Shown here one piece after another: positions 1-7,317 of a DNA stretch of 38,162 bases. Source of the stretch: CAJWPI01 sp964571215 (lineage in GTDB: Bacteria > Pseudomonadota > Gammaproteobacteria > Magnimaribacterales > Magnimaribacteraceae); the NCBI GenBank assembly GCA_964571215.1, contig CAZMZZ010000013.1, forward strand, positions 1-38,162. The letters are read 5' to 3'. The first letter of the stretch is position 1. Each line of letters begins with the position of its first letter. Both the position numbers and the translations under genes were made by a program. The notes below the pieces were generated by a model. That model saw only the letters and a program-made list of their open reading frames with translations, had not been told where the DNA came from and did not search any database.

Positions 1-480
1 TTAAAAAGGAACTTCTTCAAGATAATTGGGTAAATCTGTTAAAAGCATTTCACCCTCAATATCTTTACCTTCTTGCTTTTTCTTCCAATTATTTATATTC
101 CACAACTCAAATTTGGATCCCATACCTATTAGGGCAACTTTTTCTTTTGTTTCTAATCGAGCAAATTCTCTTAATATTGGTGGTATTAGTAAAATCATCC
201 TTTCAGAAACCTCAAAATCTGTTACTGAAGCATTCCCAAGAATTGTCCATTGCATTGAGCGAGTTTTTGGATTGAGGCCTCCTAAATTCTCGAATTTGGA
301 TGACACTTCTTTCCATTTCTTACCAGGGTATATCATTAAAGCAGGGTATTGAGGATCTCTTGTTATCACCAAACTTCCTTCACAGATATCTCTTAGGATT
401 TCTCTGTATTTTGCAGGAATAACTACTCTCCCCTTTGAATCCAAGGTAAGAATGCTTGATCCATAAATCCCTAAAGTCAC
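1..480 (-). CDS. mraZ: MraZ, transcriptional regulator of the division and cell wall cluster
   Basis: MraZ is an AbrB-like DNA-binding protein that controls its own dcw operon. The 159-residue product has the first swapped-hairpin motif LDSKGRVVIPAKYR near residues 13-26. A second, looser copy (SERMILLIPPILREF) lies near 92-106, and the closing GSKFELWN pattern is at about 121-128. In the second copy the usual DxxGR core is replaced by EVSER. The start is GTG at 478-480, preceded by GAGAGG eight bases upstream; no better start is visible. The stop TAA is at the first three bases of the window, so the gene is complete and the rest of the dcw cluster (rsmH, ftsL and so on) would lie to the left. 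The promoter carries a repeat array that looks like its own operator. Identification is firm; the regulatory role is known from the family. Confidence 0.95.
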   Translation of the reverse strand: MTLGIYGSSILTLDSKGRVVIPAKYREILRDICEGSLVITRDPQYPALMIYPGKKWKEVSSKFENLGGLNPKTRSMQWTILGNASVTDFEVSERMILLIPPILREFARLETKEKVALIGMGSKFELWNINNWKKKQEGKDIEGEMLLTDLPNYLEEVPF

Positions 481-525
481 AAGTAATGCCTCTCAATAAA
501 CTCATTAAACTAGTTAAAAAGTGTT

Positions 526-611
526 ACATTTCAGTACACTTTCTCACACTTTTACACACTTTATTGATAAATACTATTGTTTGTCAACCTTTCATTACAC
601 TTTTTCACTTT
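526..611 (-). promoter_or_regulatory. MraZ box array (AAAGTGT repeats) in the mraZ promoter
   Basis: Read on the minus strand, three perfect AAAGTGT heptamers occupy 556-562, 546-552 and 536-542, exactly 10 bp apart. A degraded fourth copy (5 of 7 matches) lies at 526-532. A further perfect copy at 597-603 and a one-mismatch copy at 605-611 lie upstream of the -35. The upstream perfect copy is 41 bp, about four helical turns, from the proximal set. The proximal copies cover the likely -10 and start region, which fits autorepression. The AAAGTG(T/G)-N3 repeat is, as I recall, the MraZ site described in Mollicutes. Operator function is inferred. Confidence 0.75.
558..587 (-). promoter_or_regulatory. 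Probable sigma-70 promoter of mraZ
   Basis: On the minus strand a perfect -35 TTGACA lies at 587-582. It is followed after 18 bp by TAAAGT at 563-558, a 4/6 match to TATAAT that overlaps the first MraZ box. The predicted start near 551 leaves a leader of about 70 bases. The -35 is strong; the exact -10 is less certain. Confidence 0.55.
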
Positions 612-631
612 GTTAAGAAGGCTTATAATTT

Positions 632-651
632 AAAAAGAAAGTTATCTTTTT
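632..651 (-). terminator. Possible weak terminator after rnpB
   Basis: A 7-bp A/T-rich inverted repeat (632-638 against 645-651, 6-base loop) lies 16 bases beyond the mature 3' end of RNase P RNA. Its 3' arm on the minus strand is CTTTTT. The stem has only one G-C pair, so it may instead be chance A/T symmetry. Confidence 0.25.
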
Positions 652-666
652 ATGTAGATTAAGAGA

Positions 667-995
667 GATGAGCTGACCTATAAGCCGGGTTCTGTCGAGG
701 ATAACCATTCATCTAGATCTTATGTCACCATAAGATTCAAGCAACCTACCCAGATTCAGTGTGGGCACACTATTGAATCTCTATTTGGTCTTGCTCCAGA
801 TGGGGTTTGCAATGCCATGAACTGTTACCAGTCATGCGGTAAGCTCTTACCTTACCTTTTCACCCTTACCTGTTAAGGCGGTACGTTTTCTGCTGCACTT
901 TCCGTAGGTTCACACCTCCCAGGAATTACCTGGCATCTTGCCCATGGAGCCCGGACTTTCCTCTCTATGAATAGAGCGGTTATCCAGTCAGCTCT
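667..995 (-). ncRNA. rnpB: RNase P RNA (bacterial type A)
   Basis: This is the catalytic RNA that trims tRNA 5' leaders. On the minus strand the 5' part holds GAGGAAAGTCCGGGCTCC, the near-invariant P4 and flanking core. Further on come GCCAGGTAA, AGGTAAGGGTGAAA, GGAGCAAGACCAAATAG, the L15 motif GGGTAGG and the 3' end ACAGAACCCGGCTTA. The ends GAGCTGAC and GTCAGCTC pair as helix P1. At about 329 nt it is shorter than the 377 nt of E. coli, mostly in peripheral helices. Its position between mraZ and rsmI matches Pseudomonas. The 5' end is set by the -10 box just upstream; ends are accurate to a few bases. Confidence 0.96.
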
Positions 996-1000
996 TAATA

Positions 1001-1006
1001 ATTATA
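1001..1006 (-). promoter_or_regulatory. -10 box of the rnpB promoter
   Basis: A perfect TATAAT on the minus strand places transcription start near 994-995, exactly where helix P1 of RNase P RNA begins. No convincing -35 is seen; the candidate region falls at the 3' end of rsmI and just beyond it. Confidence 0.6.
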
Positions 1007-1031
1007 TACCATGAAAGAGAAAGTTATGAGA

Positions 1032-1877
1032 TCAGTCTAGTAACTGTTTATAGATCGAGTTTTTTTTGATTTCTAAAATCTCTGACCCTAGAGATAAAGC
1101 TTGGTTGTTAGGTAATCTTTCCATCAAAATCTGAATTATTCTTCTGTCTTCTTCCGACATTTCCTGTGTTGATGTAGCTTTATTCCTTCCCTGAAAAATT
1201 ACTACGAACTCACCTTTTAAATGATCTTCTGAGATTCGAAGGGTTCCCAGTACATCCTTTAACCTACCTTTATAAAATGATTCATGAAGTTTTGTTATCT
1301 CTCTACCAAGAAAAATATGTCTTTCTGCATCAAATCTTAATAAATCTTCTAACAATTTTTCAATTCTTTTACCAGATTCAAAAATAATAGAACTATAAGA
1401 AGAGTTTTCTACCTCCTTAAAAAATAGACTTCTTGATTTCCCTTTCCTAGGAGGAAATCCAAAAAAGGTAAACTTATCAACAGGGAGATTAGAAACTGAA
1501 ACTGATGAAGTTAAGGAAGAAACTCCAGGTATAGGTGAAATCTTTATTCCTAATTTTGACACTTCCTTGATAAGTAAAAACCCTGGATCAGAAATAAGTG
1601 GCGTACCTGCATCACTAATTAGGCCGATATCCTTACCTTCTCTTAATTTGTTTACAAAATAAGTTAATTTAGTTCTTTCAGAATCCTTATTATAAGAAAT
1701 TAGTTTTGTATTAATTTGGTAAAAATTAAATAATCTTCTTGATTTTCTTGTATCTTCAGCAGCACATATCTCTATTTCTCTTAATTTTCTTAAAGCTCGA
1801 AGAGTAATATCTTCTAAATTTCCAATAGGAGTTGCTATAACATATAGTGTCCCTGTTTTAGTTTTTTTAGTTGACAT
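1032..1877 (-). CDS. rsmI: RsmI, 16S rRNA (cytidine-1402 2'-O) methyltransferase
   Basis: RsmI methylates the ribose of C1402 in the 16S rRNA decoding centre using S-adenosylmethionine. The product (281 aa from the chosen ATG) starts MSTKKTKTGTLYVIATPIGNL, with the family signature TPIGNLEDITLRAL. This is followed by AAEDTRKSRR, the SAM-binding LISDAGTPLISDPG and PIPGVSS. The C-terminus IKKNSIYKQLL matches the family end. An in-frame extension upstream to 1952 exists, but the protein homology begins only after the ATG at 1877-1875. That ATG shares the palindrome CATG with the start of lpoA on the other strand. Gene order rsmI-lpoA divergent is standard in gammaproteobacteria. Confidence 0.95.
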   Translation of the reverse strand: MSTKKTKTGTLYVIATPIGNLEDITLRALRKLREIEICAAEDTRKSRRLFNFYQINTKLISYNKDSERTKLTYFVNKLREGKDIGLISDAGTPLISDPGFLLIKEVSKLGIKISPIPGVSSLTSSVSVSNLPVDKFTFFGFPPRKGKSRSLFFKEVENSSYSSIIFESGKRIEKLLEDLLRFDAERHIFLGREITKLHESFYKGRLKDVLGTLRISEDHLKGEFVVIFQGRNKATSTQEMSEEDRRIIQILMERLPNNQALSLGSEILEIKKNSIYKQLLD

Positions 1878-3045
1878 GATTGTATCCAAAAAAAATCTGA
1901 TAGTTGTAATAACCTTACTATGCTTATTAGGTTGCGCAAGTAATTTTAACAAGTCACTTGATAAAGAGGATCAAATTGTCTCAATAGAGAAACCTAGTCT
2001 CAAGTTAAAGTCTTATAATTTTCCTAAAGCTATAAATATCATACTAATTAGCAGGAATAAGGAAAAATATAAAGACTTTTTAACGGGAATTATTTCTAAT
2101 TATTATTTCTACAAGAATAATCTAGGATATTCACCAAGACTGAGAATTTTAGAATTACCAGGATCTAAGAGATCAGATAGATGTTTAGAAGAAAAAGTTA
2201 AAGGGTTTTCAATAGTTTTAGTATTAGATATCAATAAAGAAGAATTTCCTGATTATTGCTTGCAGGAAGTTTTAAGCCTCAAAGGTCTACTAATAACATC
2301 TAATAGTTCTATTGAAAAAGAAAAGACAAATCTCAGTCTAATAAATATTGACAGACAAGAGGACCTCAAAAGTATGGTCAATTATGCTAGCGAGAATACA
2401 AGGAACAAAAATATAGTTATTGATAATCTATTTACCAAAGATAAATTCTATATCAAGAGTATTTGGGAAGATCTTGAAAGAACAACGGCAATGGCAACAA
2501 CTATATCCGACACTAGAAATAACGAAGAGATCCTTGCAGAATTGCTTCTAATAAAGAGAAGTAAAGATAGAGCAAGAGAGTTATCCAGAGCTATTTCTTC
2601 ACCTGTTGAATACCTTCCAAGGCGAAGAGGTGATATAGGCTCAATATTTTTATCAGTTGACTTATCACAAGCAAGAACTCTCAAACCTGCAATTGATTAT
2701 AACTTTGCTGAATCATTAGAGGTATATGTAGTTCCTAATTGGGAAAATGAAGAAAGTTATCTTGAGACAGAAAAAGATCTTGAGGGAGTCATTCTTATTG
2801 ATATGCCCTTTAAACTAAATGCTTATACCCCCTTCTTAGATGAATCAGTTATAAAAAGAAATAGATCTTTCGCTATAGGTTACGATTCATATGAGTTAGC
2901 CTTAGTATTAAGTGCCAATAAAAAAAGAGATCTAAAATTTATAGGTATGACTGGAAGGATTTCTTTATCTCCAAAAGGAAAACTAAACAGAAAGTCTCTT
3001 AAGGTTAAAGTAGAGAAAGGTAAGATAAAAAGCCTTAATTTTTAG
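1876..3045 (+). CDS. lpoA: LpoA-type lipoprotein activator of penicillin-binding protein 1A (short form)
   Basis: LpoA is an outer-membrane lipoprotein that reaches through the periplasm to stimulate PBP1A. The N-terminus is a clear lipoprotein signal ending in the lipobox LLGC with Cys20 as the lipidated residue. The C-terminal half carries the LppC family signature RRRGDIGSIFLSVDLSQAR (about residues 249-267), followed by AIDYNF and the FKLNAYTPF region, a periplasmic-binding-protein-like fold. The protein is 389 aa, against 678 in E. coli, and the N-terminal TPR-like domain is absent or reduced to about 230 residues of unclear kinship. It starts at an ATG overlapping the rsmI start codon with no clear Shine-Dalgarno. 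A TATAGT at 1843-1848 may be its -10. Function is family-based; the neighbour rsmI supports it. Confidence 0.85.
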   Translation: MIVSKKNLIVVITLLCLLGCASNFNKSLDKEDQIVSIEKPSLKLKSYNFPKAINIILISRNKEKYKDFLTGIISNYYFYKNNLGYSPRLRILELPGSKRSDRCLEEKVKGFSIVLVLDINKEEFPDYCLQEVLSLKGLLITSNSSIEKEKTNLSLINIDRQEDLKSMVNYASENTRNKNIVIDNLFTKDKFYIKSIWEDLERTTAMATTISDTRNNEEILAELLLIKRSKDRARELSRAISSPVEYLPRRRGDIGSIFLSVDLSQARTLKPAIDYNFAESLEVYVVPNWENEESYLETEKDLEGVILIDMPFKLNAYTPFLDESVIKRNRSFAIGYDSYELALVLSANKKRDLKFIGMTGRISLSPKGKLNRKSLKVKVEKGKIKSLNF

Positions 3046-3046
3046 A

Positions 3047-3685
3047 TTATGTAGAACGCATCTCTATTTCTAGTTCAGATAAGCTCTTTAAGAAAGAATC
3101 TCTAGTAAAAACTCTTTTCATATACTGATGTAAAGGTCTGGTTTTAGCTTCTTCTTTCAAGTCAATCCCAATGGAAGGTAATCTCCATAATATGGGTGAA
3201 ATGCAGCAATCTACAATAGAAAAGTCATCAGACATAAAGAAATCTTTCTCTTTAAAAATAGGAGCAGCACTTAAAAGATAAGACTTCAGTTTCTGTTTTG
3301 CTTTCTTTTCCTCTTTATCTGAAAGCTCCTTATTATAAATAGAATCAAAAAGAGAAGACCACTCTTTCTCTACTCTCTGAATAAAAAGTCTTATTTGGGC
3401 TCTAGATACGGGATAAACTGGCAATAAAGGAGGATGAGGAAATCTTTCATCTAAATACTCCATAAGAACAACTGAATTATATAAACACACATCTCTATCG
3501 ACCAAAACAGGTAAAGTTCTGTGAGGTATAAGTTCAAGTAAATCTTCCTCTAAATTATCAACATCTGTATAGATAATCTCTGAAGAAACACCTTTCTCCT
3601 CCATAACAATCCTGACTCTATGACTATAATGATCTTTAGGATCAGAAAAAAGGGCCATTGATGTTCTTTTACTAATAGAAATCAT
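3047..3685 (-). CDS. sspA: SspA, stringent starvation protein A
   Basis: SspA is a glutathione-S-transferase-fold protein that binds RNA polymerase and adjusts transcription during starvation; it has no transferase activity. The 212-aa product shows the N-terminal thioredoxin-like segment SMALFSDPKDHYSHRVRIV. It also has the signature EYLDERFPHPPLLPVYPVSRAQ (about residues 76-97), almost identical to known SspA. It is the last gene of the rplM-rpsI-petABC operon, 15 bp after petC, with GAGG before its ATG. The partner gene sspB, which follows in many relatives, is absent: the stop codon lies one base from the stop of convergent lpoA. Confidence 0.95.
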   Translation of the reverse strand: MISISKRTSMALFSDPKDHYSHRVRIVMEEKGVSSEIIYTDVDNLEEDLLELIPHRTLPVLVDRDVCLYNSVVLMEYLDERFPHPPLLPVYPVSRAQIRLFIQRVEKEWSSLFDSIYNKELSDKEEKKAKQKLKSYLLSAAPIFKEKDFFMSDDFSIVDCCISPILWRLPSIGIDLKEEAKTRPLHQYMKRVFTRDSFLKSLSELEIEMRST

Positions 3686-3700
3686 ATAAATTTACCTCGT

Positions 3701-4513
3701 TTAATGTACTTCCTTTTTGAATTCTCTATAAAGAAGATAACTGAAAACAGTGAATAAAAGTAAATAAAGAATAACGTAAACACCTAAAGATTCTCTTTCA
3801 GATTTAATTGGATCCGCCATATAAGCAAGAAAATTAGTTAAATCTCTCAAGTTTTTATTAAAAGCTTCTTCATCTAGTTGTCCTGTATTTGAATCTACTT
3901 CAAGAAACCCACACTTTTCTTTATAAAAGATTTCACCAGTTAAAGGGTTTTGTTTCAAACCTCCATTTTCTGCTATCTCAGGAACTAATTTACAAACCGA
4001 CCTTTGGACTCCTTGCAAATTAGCCAAAACATTCGGCATGCCAACATTTTCATAGACTTTATTATTTACACCTAAAGGTCTAGAGACATCAACATAGAAG
4101 CTCTTAAGGTAAGTATAAACCCACTTAGATCCCCTTAAAGAAGTTACTAGTGTTAAATCTGGAGGTGGAACTCCAAACCATTGCTTTGAATCTTCAGATT
4201 GCATTGATATGGTCATCAAATCTCCAGGTTTTTGGTCTCCAAAAACTAAATTTTCCATAAATAAGTTCTCTGGAATACCTAAATCCTCTGCAACTCTATT
4301 ATATCTAGCATACTCTAAAGAATGACAACCAAAACAATAATTCATATATAACTTAACACCACGCTGAAGAGAAGGTAGGTCTCCATGATCTATATCTACG
4401 TTATCACAAACTCCTTTTTCACCATTCTCATCTGAAAGATAAGAACCACAATTACCTCCTACAGCAAAAAGTTGAGTACTAGAAAAAGCGATTAAAAAAA
4501 TTAAAAGTCTCAT
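3701..4513 (-). CDS. petC: Cytochrome c1 subunit of the bc1 complex
   Basis: This subunit accepts electrons from the Rieske protein and passes them to cytochrome c, facing the periplasm. Residues 1-17 are a signal peptide. The haem c motif CFGCH is at 60-64, followed by SLEYARY. The PPPDLTLV stretch is near 116-123, and the axial methionine lies in VGMPNVL (Met159). One C-terminal membrane anchor runs about 243-262. Four extra cysteines (22, 36, 174, 201) could form two disulfides. ATG overlaps the petB stop in ATGA, so translation is probably coupled. Length (270) is normal for gammaproteobacterial c1. Confidence 0.96.
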   Translation of the reverse strand: MRLLIFLIAFSSTQLFAVGGNCGSYLSDENGEKGVCDNVDIDHGDLPSLQRGVKLYMNYCFGCHSLEYARYNRVAEDLGIPENLFMENLVFGDQKPGDLMTISMQSEDSKQWFGVPPPDLTLVTSLRGSKWVYTYLKSFYVDVSRPLGVNNKVYENVGMPNVLANLQGVQRSVCKLVPEIAENGGLKQNPLTGEIFYKEKCGFLEVDSNTGQLDEEAFNKNLRDLTNFLAYMADPIKSERESLGVYVILYLLLFTVFSYLLYREFKKEVH

Positions 4514-5748
4514 CTGACTATAATCCTCTCAGGAACAGGCTTGCATTTTTCATATCTTGTATAAAAAGGCATTAACAGGAAATAAGCAAAATAAATTATA
4601 GTAAATATTTGAGCTAAAAGAGTTCGGGTGGGGTTTGGTGCTACCGATCCTAAGTAAGCCAATACAATAAAACTAATAATAAATAAAAATAAAAAAACTT
4701 TGCTATAAATACCTTTATATCTGATAGATTTTACAGGACTCTTGTCTAGCCAGGGTAGAAGAGCGAATATAACCATTGCTGCTACCATTACTACAAATCC
4801 TAAGAATTTTGCTGTTAAAGGACCTATAGGAAACGTGATCGCCCTTAACATTGCATAATAAGGAGTGTAATACCATGCAGGAACTATGTGTTCGGGTGTC
4901 TTAAGGTTATTTGCTGGTTCATAATTTACATACTCTATTAAATAACCTCCCCCATCAGGAAAAAAGAATAATGCAGAGCAAAAGATAATTAAAAATATTC
5001 CTATTGCGTAAAGATCTTTAACTACATCGTAAGGAAAGAAAGGAACTGTATCCAGTGGTACACCATCTGAATCTACTTTTTTCTTAACATCTATACCTTC
5101 TGGGTTGTTTGATCCCACTTCATGCAAAGCTAAAATATGTACAAAAACTACAATTGCCAAAAGTGTAGGCAATAAAACTACATGAAAAGCAAACAATCTA
5201 TTAAGGGTAATACCTGATATTAAATAATCACCCCTTATCCAAGTAAGCAAATCTTCACCTATTACTGGTATAGCTCCTAAAAGCGAAAAGATAACTTGTG
5301 CAGCCCAAAAAGACATTTGACCCCAAGGTAAAACATAACCGGTAAATCCCTCAGCAACAAGTATGATATAGGTCAACCAACCAAGGATCCATAGAAGTTC
5401 TCTTGGCTTCTGATAAGAGCCATACATCATACCCCTTAACATATGCAAATAGATGAGTAGAAAGAATGCAGAAGCTCCTGTGGTATGCATATACCTTATA
5501 ATCCAACCATAGTTAACGTCTCTCATAATATATTGAACAGAAGCAAAAGCTCTTTCTGAGGTAGCTTCATAATTCATTAACAACCAAATACCTGAAAGAA
5601 ACTGAATAACAAAAACAACTATTAATAGCACACCAGCTAGATACCAAAAATTTTGACCAATTGGGGCTGGATATTTAGTTAGATGTCTTTCGATGGTTGC
5701 TGTTACAGGAAGCCTTTCGTCAAACCAATTAAGTAACTTCTTAAACAC
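4510..5748 (-). CDS. petB: Cytochrome b subunit of the bc1 complex
   Basis: Cytochrome b is the membrane core of ubiquinol:cytochrome c oxidoreductase, carrying haems bL and bH and both quinone sites. The 412-aa protein has haem ligands His88 and His102 in one helix and His189 and His204 in another. Fourteen residues separate the second pair, as I recall for other beta/gammaproteobacteria. HEVGSNNPEG follows. The Qo motif, PEWY in most organisms, is PAWY here at 290-293. The gene starts with GTG at 5746-5748, one base overlapping the petA stop (TAGTG). It belongs to a six-gene operon with ribosomal protein genes. Confidence 0.97.
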   Translation of the reverse strand: MFKKLLNWFDERLPVTATIERHLTKYPAPIGQNFWYLAGVLLIVVFVIQFLSGIWLLMNYEATSERAFASVQYIMRDVNYGWIIRYMHTTGASAFFLLIYLHMLRGMMYGSYQKPRELLWILGWLTYIILVAEGFTGYVLPWGQMSFWAAQVIFSLLGAIPVIGEDLLTWIRGDYLISGITLNRLFAFHVVLLPTLLAIVVFVHILALHEVGSNNPEGIDVKKKVDSDGVPLDTVPFFPYDVVKDLYAIGIFLIIFCSALFFFPDGGGYLIEYVNYEPANNLKTPEHIVPAWYYTPYYAMLRAITFPIGPLTAKFLGFVVMVAAMVIFALLPWLDKSPVKSIRYKGIYSKVFLFLFIISFIVLAYLGSVAPNPTRTLLAQIFTIIYFAYFLLMPFYTRYEKCKPVPERIIVR

Positions 5749-6347
5749 TAAGCCAACTCCTTATCATCTTTGCCTATCACCAAGATATTTTCACTCTCAT
5801 AATAATGAGGAGGAACTGGTAAATTCGTAGGTGCGGGTACTCCAGAATAAACCCTTCCTACAAGATCAAACTTTGATCCATGACAAGGACAAAAGAAACC
5901 TCCTTGCCAGTCTTTATCAAAATCATTTGCCCCTAATTCAGGATAAAACTTAGGTGCACAAGATAAATGAGTACAAACCGCTTCTAGAACAACTACATCC
6001 TTTCTTCTAGATCTATTCTTATTTCTAGCATATTCAGGTTGTTGGTTGATTTTTGATTCAGGATCTGAAAGTCTGGATAAATTTTTATCTATAAGCTCTA
6101 AGGATTCTTTTGTATGTCTGATTATGTAAATCGGTAGTCCTCTCCATTCAACAAGCATCATCTCTCCTTCTGCTAATTTGCTGATATCTGCTTTAGTTGG
6201 AGCTCCAGCTGCTTTTGCTCTAGCACTTGGGTTTAATGAAGACAGAAACGGGACGGCTGCACCTATAACACCTATAGCACCAACCACTGAGGTTGCCGTT
6301 ATTAGAAATTTTCTTCTTCCAGGATTAGAAGGCTTTTTTGGTTGCAT
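5748..6347 (-). CDS. petA: Rieske iron-sulfur subunit of the bc1 complex
   Basis: This 2Fe-2S protein takes the first electron from ubiquinol at the Qo site. The N-terminus has a twin-arginine signal (GRRKFLITAT, residues 10-19) and a hydrophobic anchor to about 36, as is usual for Tat-dependent, membrane-tethered Rieske proteins. Cluster ligands are in CTHLSC (Cys125, His127) and CPCHGS (Cys153, His156), with Cys130 and Cys155 as the disulfide pair. There is a charged insert with many Asn/Arg/Lys residues around 105-116. The ATG is one base after the rpsI stop, so the gene is read from the ribosomal promoter. Confidence 0.97.
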   Translation of the reverse strand: MQPKKPSNPGRRKFLITATSVVGAIGVIGAAVPFLSSLNPSARAKAAGAPTKADISKLAEGEMMLVEWRGLPIYIIRHTKESLELIDKNLSRLSDPESKINQQPEYARNKNRSRRKDVVVLEAVCTHLSCAPKFYPELGANDFDKDWQGGFFCPCHGSKFDLVGRVYSGVPAPTNLPVPPHYYESENILVIGKDDKELA

Positions 6348-6348
6348 A

Positions 6349-6735
6349 CTACCTTTTTGAATATTGAGGTCTTTTCCTTGCTTTTCTAAGACCTACTTTC
6401 TTCCTTTCGACCTTTCTTGAATCTCTAGTCAAAAATCCCTCTTTCTTTAGAACAGGCTTTAAATCTTCATCGAATTTAACTAAAGCTCTAGCTATGCCAA
6501 GCTGTATCGCTCCAGCTTGTCCAAAATTTCCTCCTCCCGATACAGTTGCTTTTATATCAAAACTATCGACCTTACCTATTGTCTCTAGGGGGTGTAAAAC
6601 TACCATTTTAGCTACCTCTCTTCCAAAATATTCATCTAGAGGTTTTTTATTTACAGTTATTTTACCTTTACCTTTATTGAGGAAAATTCTTGCTCTTGAG
6701 GTTTTCCTTCTTCCAACTGTTACTATTTGATCCAT
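6349..6735 (-). CDS. rpsI: 30S ribosomal protein S9
   Basis: S9 sits in the 30S head, and its C-terminal tail reaches the P-site tRNA anticodon. The 128-aa product has VGRRKTSRARIFL at the start and VSGGGNFGQAGAIQLGIARAL in the middle. It ends with the basic KARKRPQYSKR tail, whose terminal SKR is invariant. It follows rplM after 8 bp, the standard L13-S9 pair. Length is within two residues of E. coli S9. Confidence 0.98.
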   Translation of the reverse strand: MDQIVTVGRRKTSRARIFLNKGKGKITVNKKPLDEYFGREVAKMVVLHPLETIGKVDSFDIKATVSGGGNFGQAGAIQLGIARALVKFDEDLKPVLKKEGFLTRDSRKVERKKVGLRKARKRPQYSKR

Positions 6736-6743
6736 GACAAATA

Positions 6744-7172
6744 TTAAAACTCTACTTCTATTGGGTTTTGGGCCTTGTGCGGATGTTCATTGTTATTGTA
6801 TATCTTCAATTTCTTAATCATTTTCCTTCCCAACTTATTTTTAGGTAACATTCCCTTTACTGCAGATTTTAAAACTTCTTCAGCATTGCTTTCTAATAGA
6901 TCTTTAAGTTTTCTTTCCTTAATTCCTCCAGGATATCCAGAATGGCTATAATATTTCTTTTGAAAAAGTTTTTGACCTGTAACATTTATTTTTTCTGCAT
7001 TTATAACTATCACATAATCTCCAAGGTCTGCATTAGGAGTAAACTCAGGTTTATGTTTACCAACTAACCGAAAAGCTATCTTTGTAGCTAGTCTTCCCAG
7101 GGTTTTATTTTTAGCATCTACTACTATCCAGGAATTCCCTGCTTCTGATGTTTTAAAACTTTGAGTATTCAT
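6744..7172 (-). CDS. rplM: 50S ribosomal protein L13
   Basis: L13 is an early-assembly 50S protein. The 142-aa product matches E. coli in length and shows WIVVDAKNKTLGRLAT, GDYVIVINAEKI, YYSHSGYPGG and VKGMLPKNKLGRKM. It is the first gene of the operon that continues through rpsI, petA, petB, petC and sspA. The leader is only about 22 bases with no obvious Shine-Dalgarno, so there is little room for the L13-binding regulatory leader known in E. coli. The promoter just upstream has an all G/C discriminator. Confidence 0.98.
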   Translation of the reverse strand: MNTQSFKTSEAGNSWIVVDAKNKTLGRLATKIAFRLVGKHKPEFTPNADLGDYVIVINAEKINVTGQKLFQKKYYSHSGYPGGIKERKLKDLLESNAEEVLKSAVKGMLPKNKLGRKMIKKLKIYNNNEHPHKAQNPIEVEF

Positions 7173-7193
7173 AGGAAACTAGCTTATTAAAGG

Positions 7194-7230
7194 CGCGCGC
7201 ATTTTAATCTACTCCTTAGGTCTGACACAA
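7194..7230 (-). promoter_or_regulatory. rplM operon promoter with a GC-rich discriminator
   Basis: On the minus strand a weak -35 TTGTGT (7230-7225) is followed after 18 bp by a -10 TAAAAT (7206-7201). The next bases, GCGCGCGCC (7200-7192), cover the discriminator and start site. In such an A/T-rich genome eight G/C bases in a row right here are striking. They match the discriminator of stringently controlled stable-RNA and ribosomal promoters, which ppGpp inhibits. Regulation by growth rate is inferred from that known rule. Confidence 0.6.
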
Positions 7231-7317
7231 CCTGAACTTGAATAAATATTCTAAATTAGTCTTGAATATCGATGTCAGTTACTTTCTCCTTTTCTTCGTT
7301 TGAATTATCCTGTTAGC

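Noticed and set aside
456..662. Small plus-strand open frame across the mraZ promoter
   Set aside because: Composition follows the repeat array and A/T-rich promoter; no ribosome-binding site and no protein-like pattern.
780..830. Apparent loss of the GGU tRNA-CCA-binding motif in RNase P RNA (a GCAAAC where E. coli has GGTAAAC)
   Set aside because: Recounting the E. coli RNA shows the GGU motif is in the CCCGGGTAGG segment; the matching CTGGGTAGG is present here near 745-765, so the motif is intact.
931..942. TGGCAT...TTGC string resembling a sigma-54 -24/-12 element
   Set aside because: It lies inside the conserved RNase P RNA core and the spacing is wrong.
7237..7268. Direct repeat CTTGAATA (7237-7244 and 7261-7268) upstream of degS
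   Set aside because: Only two short A/T-rich copies, with no helical phasing to a promoter and no known site; likely chance.
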